From Phycicoccus avicenniae (GTDB lineage Bacteria; Actinomycetota; Actinomycetes; Actinomycetales; Dermatophilaceae), in assembly GCF_018139485.1 (NCBI RefSeq), contig NZ_JAGSNF010000022.1:1-64000 (forward strand): DNA of 64,000 nucleotides, in the 5' to 3' direction. The notes under the pieces are model-generated. The model made no database searches. It saw only the letters and a list, made by a program, of their open reading frames with translations, and was not told where the DNA came from. Position 1 is the stretch's first letter, and each line of letters opens with the position of its first letter. The position numbers were made by a program, and so were the translations under genes. This document shows, piece by piece, positions 58,573 through 64,000 of this stretch.

Positions 58573-59833
58573 GCAGGGCGACGCCGGCGAGGGGGAGCAG
58601 GGCCCACCACCACGAGAGGCCGTCGGTCCCGACGAGCCCCCGGGCCGCCATGACGCCGAGACCCCCGCAGCCGAGGACCGTCGCGGCGACCGGCCGCCAG
58701 GCCCCGGACGGACCGGCCGCCGGCCGGACGTCCTCAGCGGCGCCGACGAGGGCGACGACCCCCGCGGTCGCGACGGCGAGGACGCCCCACCACAGCGGCC
58801 GGGTCGCCCACCAGACCCCGGACAGCGGCTCGACACCCAGGCCCGGCCCGCCGAGCAGCATCGCCGCCCCGACGAGGAGGACCATGACGGTGAGGTGCCA
58901 GAGGTAGACGCTCATCATCCGGCGGCCGAGGACGACGGTGAGCCACCACACCCGGTCGCGCGCCGTCACCCGCCGTAGCACCGGCTCGGCCGCGAGGACC
59001 ACTCCCGCCTGGAGCAGCCCGAGGAACCCCAGCGTGACGCGGGTCGGGTACGAGTTGTTCACGGCCGCGCCGTCGAGCCCGATCATCGACACGGGGTACG
59101 GCGCGAGCGCGACGAGGGTGACGAGGCCGGCACCACCGACGGCGGCGAGCCCGAGCCGGCGACGGGTCCCGCCGACGCGTCCGTCGAGCCAGGCGTACCC
59201 GAGCTGGTGCACGGCGCCCCAGACGACGACGTAGTTCGCGAACCCCACCCACCACGGGCCGACCGTGAGGCTCACGACGTCGACGACCCCGCCGAGCGCC
59301 AGGGCGACGACGACGCTCGCCCACCCGTGCCGCTCCCAGAGCCGGAGCGTCAGCGGGGCGAGCGCGCAGACGACGACGTACGCCGCGAGGAACCACGTCG
59401 GGACGAGCGCCACCTGCGAGGCGGTCCGCAGGGCCGCCCGGTCGACCCCCGCGGCGTCCGCGACGAGGACCAGCCCGACCCAGAGGAGCAGGAGCGGGAC
59501 GACCGGGACGAGGAGGCGGCACAGCCGGGCTCGCAGCCAGTCCGTCGCGCCGTCGCCACGCTGGCGCGCCCGTCGCCAGGACAGGCCGTTGGCGTACCCG
59601 CCGACGAGGAAGAAGACCGGCATCACCTGGAAGACCCACGTCAGCGGGTGGGTCCACGTCGCCCGGTCGAGCACGGCGCCGGTCTCGAGCGCGCCGTCGC
59701 GGACGACGACCACCGCGACGAGCCAGTGCCCGAGGACGACGACGGAGAGGGCGGCGACCCGCAGGAGGTCGACGACGCGGTTGCGGTCGGTCGGGGTGGC
59801 CGCGGCGACGGCGGCGGGGGAGAGGGTCGACAT
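58526..59833 (-). CDS. Acyltransferase family 3 membrane protein
   Basis: A 435-residue integral membrane O-acyltransferase-like protein with about ten helices. It begins RNRVVDLLRVAALSVVVLGHWLVAVV, the His in VLGHW being the position of the conserved catalytic His of the family. QVMPVFFLVGGYANGLSW (about 70) is the second family region. It likely acylates a cell-surface polysaccharide or lipid; the substrate is unknown. ATG 59831-59833 is chosen because earlier in-frame residues are basic and not membrane-like. Confidence 0.82.
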   Translation of the reverse strand: MSTLSPAAVAAATPTDRNRVVDLLRVAALSVVVLGHWLVAVVVVRDGALETGAVLDRATWTHPLTWVFQVMPVFFLVGGYANGLSWRRARQRGDGATDWLRARLCRLLVPVVPLLLLWVGLVLVADAAGVDRAALRTASQVALVPTWFLAAYVVVCALAPLTLRLWERHGWASVVVALALGGVVDVVSLTVGPWWVGFANYVVVWGAVHQLGYAWLDGRVGGTRRRLGLAAVGGAGLVTLVALAPYPVSMIGLDGAAVNNSYPTRVTLGFLGLLQAGVVLAAEPVLRRVTARDRVWWLTVVLGRRMMSVYLWHLTVMVLLVGAAMLLGGPGLGVEPLSGVWWATRPLWWGVLAVATAGVVALVGAAEDVRPAAGPSGAWRPVAATVLGCGGLGVMAARGLVGTDGLSWWWALLPLAGVALLSGRTAGRAARPAWR

Positions 59834-59882
59834 GCGTCCAGGGTCCCGAGCGGGAGCGACGGGCGCCTGAGTAGCGCTACCG

Positions 59883-60605
59883 ATGTCCGCCGGACCGCAC
59901 CGCGCCAGGCTCGTCGGCATGTCCCGGCCCCTCCGTGTGCTCCTCGTCCTCCTCCTCGCCGTCGTCCTCGTCCCGGTCGGCCTGTTCCTCGGGAGCGGCG
60001 TCGTCCGGCTCGTGCAGCTCGACGCCGCCCGCGACCGCGCGGCCGCCGAGCGGGACGCCGGACTGCCCGCCGCCCGCGCGAGCGCCGAGGACGCTCTCGA
60101 CGGCGCGCTCGCCGCCGTCCGCGCCACCGGGACGGGAGCCGAACGGGCACGGTTCGCCGAGCTGTCCTGCCGGCTCGAGAGCGTCGACGCCGGATGGGTC
60201 CCGCAGTCCTACGACGACGTCTGCGTCGTCCGGGCGGTCGCCATCCTCGTCCTGCCCGAGGGGACCGAGGTCGGGGACTCGTGCGAGGGTCTCGGCATTC
60301 CGGACCCGCCCGACCGGGCGGAGCCCCGGACGTTCGCCGTGGCGCAGCGGGGCCCCGCCGCCGCCCTCACCGCCGAGCGTCCGTGGGAGCACGACTGCAC
60401 CTCCGACCTGCGCGAGCCCGGGACCGGCCGGACGCTCGTGCTCGAGGGTGACCGCCCGGCGCCGCCGGCCCCGGGGGAGGCCTGGGTCGTCGTCCGGTCG
60501 GAGGCCCGGGTGAGCCGGACCGGCCTCGGCTGCCGCCCGTTCTCGGTGCTGTTCTGCGGCGGACCGCGGGCCGGCGACCTGGGCCGACCGCCGGAGGGCC
60601 GGTGA
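59883..60605 (+). CDS. Membrane-anchored extracytoplasmic protein, unknown
   Basis: A 240-residue protein with one N-terminal membrane segment (about residues 19-40), a charged helix (AARDRAAAERDAGLPAARASAEDAL) and an outer domain with several Cys residues (SCRLES, DDVCVV, GDSCEGLG, EHDCTSDL, GLGCRPF, LFCGG), which could make disulfides. No family recognised. ATG 59883 lies 5 bases after TAGCGC; ATG 59919 is an equally good start that removes a 12-residue basic leader. Confidence 0.6.
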   Translation: MSAGPHRARLVGMSRPLRVLLVLLLAVVLVPVGLFLGSGVVRLVQLDAARDRAAAERDAGLPAARASAEDALDGALAAVRATGTGAERARFAELSCRLESVDAGWVPQSYDDVCVVRAVAILVLPEGTEVGDSCEGLGIPDPPDRAEPRTFAVAQRGPAAALTAERPWEHDCTSDLREPGTGRTLVLEGDRPAPPAPGEAWVVVRSEARVSRTGLGCRPFSVLFCGGPRAGDLGRPPEGR

Positions 60606-60699
60606 CGTCCCACCCGCACGTGGACACCGGGGTGGACGTCCCGCCGAGGCGTGGAAGGATCGGTGACGTACGGCACAGTCACGCCTTAAGGAGATCAGC

Positions 60700-61731
60700 G
60701 TGCCCATCGCAACGCCCGAGGTCTACGCCGACATGCTCGACCGGGCCAAGAACGGCTCGTTCGCCTACCCGGCCATCAACATCACGTCGAGCCAGACGGT
60801 GACCGCGGCCATCCGCGGCTTCGCCGAGGCCGGCTCCGACGGCATCATCCAGGTCTCGACCGGCGGCGGTGAGTACGCCTCCGGGTCGACGATCAAGGAC
60901 ATGGTCACCGGCGCGAAGGCGCTCGCCGCCTACGCCGAGGAGGTCGCGAAGAACTACCCGGTCAACATCGCGCTCCACACCGACCACTGCCCCAAGGACA
61001 AGCTCGACTCCTTCGTCCGCCCGCTGCTCGCCGCGTCCGCGGAGCGGGTCAAGGCCGGCGGTCTGCCGATCTTCCAGTCGCACATGTGGGACGGCTCGGC
61101 CACCCCGCTCGACGAGAACCTGCAGATCGCCGAGCAGCTGCTCGCCGACTGTGCCGCGGCGAACGTCATCCTCGAGATCGAGGTCGGCGTCGTCGGTGGC
61201 GAGGAGGACGGCGTCGAGAACGAGATCAACGAGAAGCTCTACTCGACCCCCGAGGACGCCGTCGCGACCGTCAAGGCGCTCGGTGGCGGCGAGAAGGGCT
61301 ACTACATGACGGCCCTGACCTTCGGGAACGTGCACGGCGTCTACAAGCCGGGCAACGTCAAGCTGCGCCCCGAGGTCCTCAAGGCCGCCCAGGAGGCCGC
61401 GGCCGGAGAGCTCGGCCTCGCACCCGACAGCAAGCCGTTCCACCTCGTCTTCCACGGCGGGTCCGGCTCGCTGCCGCAGGAGATCTCGGACGCGGTCGAC
61501 TACGGCGTCGTGAAGATGAACGTCGACACGGACACCCAGTACGCGTTCACCCGTCCGGTCGCCGGCTACATGCTCGAGAACTACGCGGGCGTGCTGAAGG
61601 TCGACGGCGAGGTCGGCAACAAGAAGCAGTACGACCCGCGCGCGTGGGGCAAGGTCGCCGAGGCCGCGATGGCCCAGCGCGTCGTCGAGGCGTGCGAGAA
61701 CCTCCGCTCGGCGGGGACCCACCCGGCCTGA
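60700..61731 (+). CDS. fba: Class II fructose-bisphosphate aldolase
   Basis: A 343-residue zinc aldolase of glycolysis and gluconeogenesis. Zinc His residues are in LHTDHCPKDKLDSF (about 88-101) and in FGNVHGVYKPGNVKLRPEVL (about 209-228). SHMWDGSATPLDENL (about 127-141) and VFHGGSGSLPQEISDAVDYGVVKMNVDTDTQ (about 250-280) complete the site. GTG 60700 follows AAGGAG at 60689-60694, unlike the many leaderless genes. The order fba, DUF3151, purA is usual in actinobacteria. Confidence 0.95.
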   Translation: MPIATPEVYADMLDRAKNGSFAYPAINITSSQTVTAAIRGFAEAGSDGIIQVSTGGGEYASGSTIKDMVTGAKALAAYAEEVAKNYPVNIALHTDHCPKDKLDSFVRPLLAASAERVKAGGLPIFQSHMWDGSATPLDENLQIAEQLLADCAAANVILEIEVGVVGGEEDGVENEINEKLYSTPEDAVATVKALGGGEKGYYMTALTFGNVHGVYKPGNVKLRPEVLKAAQEAAAGELGLAPDSKPFHLVFHGGSGSLPQEISDAVDYGVVKMNVDTDTQYAFTRPVAGYMLENYAGVLKVDGEVGNKKQYDPRAWGKVAEAAMAQRVVEACENLRSAGTHPA

Positions 61732-61736
61732 CCGCG

Positions 61737-61862
61737 GACGACACGGCGCCGGGGGGGCCCCCCGGGCCCCCCCCCGCCGCGGCCACCGGGCCCGCCCCCC
61801 GGGGGGACCGCGGGGCCCCCCGGGCCGGGGGGGCCCCCCGGGCCCCCCCCGGCGCCGTCGTC
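61737..61862. terminator. Extreme G/C-run region, probable giant hairpin after fba
   Basis: Nearly pure G and C, with runs of six to nine identical bases (for example nine C at 61768-61776 region and seven G at 61827-61833 region). The outer arms (61737-61757 and 61843-61862) pair over about 18 bases with a 2-base bulge, and GGGGGGCCCCCC blocks inside add more pairing. It is either a terminator or a place of sequencing error. Confidence 0.5.
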
Positions 61863-61887
61863 TCCTGGCCGGACCTCGCGTGTCTCC

Positions 61888-61893
61888 TAGGCT
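61888..61893 (+). promoter_or_regulatory. TAGGCT -10 of the leaderless DUF3151 gene
   Basis: TAGGCT ends 7 bases before ATG 61901; no Shine-Dalgarno. Confidence 0.5.
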
Positions 61894-61900
61894 TGGGTCC

Positions 61901-62305
61901 ATGAGCTCCGACCTCCTCGGCATCCCGCCCACCCACCTCCCGGACGACCCGGCCGCCGGCGCCCTCGAGCGCGGCGTCGCCCCGGACGAGGTGGCCGCCG
62001 CCTCGCCGGGGTCCTCGCTCGCCTGGGCGGTCCTCGCGGAGGACGCGCTCGAGGACGGGCGGACCGTCGAGGGGTACGCGTACGCCCGGACCGGCTACCA
62101 CCGCGGTCTCGACGCGCTGCGTCGCAGCGGGTGGCGGGGCCAGGGACCGGTGCCGTGGGAGCACGCGCCGAACCGCGGCTTCCTGCGGGCGCTCGGGGCG
62201 CTGTCGCGGGCGGCGGGGGAGATCGGCGAGGAGGAGGAGCGGCACCGCTGCGCGGAGTTCCTCCGGGCCTCGAGCGCGACGGGAGCCCGCGAGCTCGGGC
62301 TCTGA
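61901..62305 (+). CDS. DUF3151 protein
   Basis: A 134-residue helical protein of the actinobacterial DUF3151 family, function unknown. SSLAWAVLAEDALEDGRTVEGYAYARTGYHRGLDALRRSGWRGQGPVPWEHAPNRGFLRALGALSRAA spans nearly the whole conserved region. The C-terminus has HRCAEFLRASS. Its place between fba and purA is conserved in many actinobacteria. Confidence 0.88.
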   Translation: MSSDLLGIPPTHLPDDPAAGALERGVAPDEVAAASPGSSLAWAVLAEDALEDGRTVEGYAYARTGYHRGLDALRRSGWRGQGPVPWEHAPNRGFLRALGALSRAAGEIGEEEERHRCAEFLRASSATGARELGL

Positions 62306-62380
62306 CCGGGCGGCCGGCGCGTCCCTCGTGACCGGGTCCGCCTGCGGCACAGAGGGTCCGCGGCACTCTCCGGACGGAAC

Positions 62381-62413
62381 GAGAGGCCCGGGCGGTGACC
62401 GCCCGGGCCTCTC
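62381..62413. terminator. Terminator after the DUF3151 gene, 15-bp stem
   Basis: Two perfect 15-base GC arms around TGA, 76 bases after the DUF3151 stop. It is the strongest hairpin in the 304-base gap 62306-62609. Confidence 0.75.
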
Positions 62414-62539
62414 CACAGCCAAGGCAGACCACCGGGGATGGTGGGCGCTTCCCTCTCGCCAAGAAACGCGCACCCGATGGTCCCCTGCAACCTCGGCTGC
62501 TCGACACCATCCTGCAACGGTCGGGGGCAGGCGTGCGAC

Positions 62540-62568
62540 ACTTGGGTGCCATTGGCACCAAGTAGCCA
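62540..62568 (+). promoter_or_regulatory. Imperfect dyad and -10 upstream of the HTH gene
   Basis: An inverted repeat ACTTGG(G)TGCC / GGCACCAAGT at 62540-62563 (one unpaired base) sits just before a -10-like TAGCCA at 62563-62568, in operator position. The remainder of the gap 62306-62609 shows the terminator at 62381 and no coding frame I trust. Confidence 0.45.
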
Positions 62569-62609
62569 CGCCGGGTCGTCTCCCGGTCGCACCGAGGGAG
62601 GTACCGAGC

Positions 62610-63389
62610 GTGGCCGCACGCGAGGCCGAGCAGGACGGGGCGTTCCTCGTCCTCGAGGAGCATCTGCGCCGGGAGCACGCCCGGCTCGAGGAGCGACGCC
62701 GCGACCTCGACAACGCCCGCGAGCTGATCGGCCGGGTGACGAGCCGCAGCCTGGGGGCGCACGAGACCTCCGGTGAGCCGCTGTCGGCCGCGTCCGCACC
62801 CTCCGTCGTCGACCGACTGCTGTCCGAGAGCACCGGCATGGTGCGCAACTTCGTCCTCACCGTCGACACCGGGCCCGCGCTCGACGAGGCGACGATGCGG
62901 GCGAACCGGTCCCGGATCGAGCGCGGCGACGACCAGCGGGCCGTCTACCCGGCCGACGTCCTCACGACCGCCGCCGGCCAGCGGTGGCTCGCGATGTGGT
63001 CCGAGACCGGCGAGGACCAGCGGATCCTGCCGACGACGGGCACGGAGTTCGCCGTCTTCGGCGACAGCGCCGTCATCGCGCTCGCGGGGTGGGACGACCT
63101 GGAGGCCGGCTACGTCGTCTTCCGCGACCCCCTCGTCGTCCGGCTCTACAGCGCCTACTTCGACCTCGCGTGGAAGTACGGCGTGCCCGCGCCGAGCGAC
63201 GAGAACGACGGCAGCAGCGACCCGCGCCTCGTCGAGCTCCTCGAGCTGGGCCTGAAGGACGAGGCCATCGCCCGGCACCTCGGCGTCAGCCTGCGCACCG
63301 TGCGCCGCCGCGTCGCGCGCCTGATGTCGGTCAACGGGGTCGACACCCGCTTCCAGCTCGGGTGGGTCCTCGCCTCGCGGCGGTCCTGA
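62610..63389 (+). CDS. LuxR-type HTH regulator, orphan
   Basis: A 259-residue regulator. The N-terminus is a charged helix of about 45 residues (FLVLEEHLRREHARLEERRRDLDNARELIGRV), likely a coiled coil. A middle domain (about 70-195) has a TrmB/PLD-like look (VVDRLLSESTGMVRNFVLTVD, AVYPADVLTTAAGQRWLAMWSETGEDQRILPTTGTEFAVFGDSAVIALAG, VVFRDPLVVRLYSAYFDLAW). The C-terminal LuxR HTH is LVELLELGLKDEAIARHLGVSLRTVRRRVARLMSVNGVDTRFQLG (about 206-251). No receiver and no kinase neighbour. GTG 62610 follows GAGGGAGG. Confidence 0.8.
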   Translation: MAAREAEQDGAFLVLEEHLRREHARLEERRRDLDNARELIGRVTSRSLGAHETSGEPLSAASAPSVVDRLLSESTGMVRNFVLTVDTGPALDEATMRANRSRIERGDDQRAVYPADVLTTAAGQRWLAMWSETGEDQRILPTTGTEFAVFGDSAVIALAGWDDLEAGYVVFRDPLVVRLYSAYFDLAWKYGVPAPSDENDGSSDPRLVELLELGLKDEAIARHLGVSLRTVRRRVARLMSVNGVDTRFQLGWVLASRRS

Positions 63390-63429
63390 CCCGCCCCGGC
63401 GGCCGCACGGTACGCTGGCCGCCTCAGGC

Positions 63430-63466
63430 CCCGGCGCGTTCCGCGAGGGGCCTTCTCCGCGCCGGG
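63430..63466 (+). promoter_or_regulatory. Hairpin in the purA leader
   Basis: Nine-base arms (63430-63438 and 63458-63466) in the roughly 80-base leader after a TACGCT -10 at 63411-63416. No antiterminator or ligand-binding fold is evident. Confidence 0.4.
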
Positions 63467-63503
63467 CGGGACGCCGCCGGGCACGCGTTCGGAAGGAGCC
63501 GGG

Positions 63504-64000
<497 letters not shown>

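Noticed and set aside
63417-63503. Purine riboswitch in front of purA
   Set aside because: Only a simple hairpin is present; the conserved junction bases of the purine aptamer are not seen, and purA is not a usual target in actinobacteria.

Overview
This 64 kb window has the composition of a high-GC actinobacterial chromosome: most codons end in G or C, GTG starts are frequent, and spaces between genes are short. Three things point to an actinomycete. The dnaK-grpE-dnaJ-hspR cluster and clpB carry HspR-type (HAIR) operators. There is an ECF42 sigma factor operon with DGPF proteins. The right end has the order fba, DUF3151 gene, purA. A Micrococcales genome of the Intrasporangiaceae/Dermatophilaceae kind is the best guess, but this is inferred from gene content and style, not from a marker gene. 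I found no rRNA, tRNA, CRISPR array, prophage or intact insertion sequence.

Layout. 1-13.2 kb: a truncated gene at the left edge, an MFS exporter, a DUF5701 gene with an apparent ATC start, a CDF metal exporter, an M20 peptidase, an SDR, a GNAT enzyme, a lipoprotein, an old yellow enzyme, a patatin-like lipase with a P-loop kinase, glutaminase, and an overlapping HTH regulator/membrane M23 peptidase pair. 13.2-18.5 kb: a Nei-type DNA glycosylase, then dnaK-grpE-dnaJ-hspR under a HAIR operator. 18.5-29.9 kb: a tetritol (erythritol/L-threitol) locus. It holds an FGGY kinase, a SorC-type regulator and a divergent run of eltD, a DUF2291 gene, sugar ABC ATPase, permease and binding protein, a Dak-type kinase, an RpiB-type isomerase and a TIM-type isomerase. 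Together these make a complete inferred route from erythritol to D-erythrose 4-phosphate.

29.9-45.9 kb: a DUF2252 protein with a histone-H1-like tail, a secreted propeller protein, two head-to-head SGNH hydrolase paralogues, a TspO-like protein, RraB-like and DUF1428 proteins, gluconate permease/gluconokinase, clpB under a second HAIR operator, a DinB-like protein, Fpg, exonuclease III, a fluoroacetate-dehalogenase-like hydrolase overlapping an SDR, and pyrE. 46.0-53.6 kb: a universal stress protein/AgcS symporter operon, then an ArsR-type repressor divergent from an MFS-ABC-ABC-kinase-regulator operon across a large symmetrical operator. 53.7-64 kb: DedA, a TrmH/SpoU methyltransferase, a luciferase-like oxidoreductase, the DGPF-ECF42 operon behind a matching ECF42 promoter, an acyltransferase, a membrane-anchored protein, fba, the DUF3151 gene, an HTH regulator and the start of purA.

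A thread through the window is leaderless transcription. At least fifteen genes have a -10-like hexamer (often TAGCGT) ending 6 to 8 bases before the start codon and no Shine-Dalgarno sequence. Genes inside operons instead overlap by ATGA or GTGA. Many 3' ends carry strong perfect hairpins. Two short interspersed repeat families and one region of very long G and C runs are the least explained pieces of sequence.
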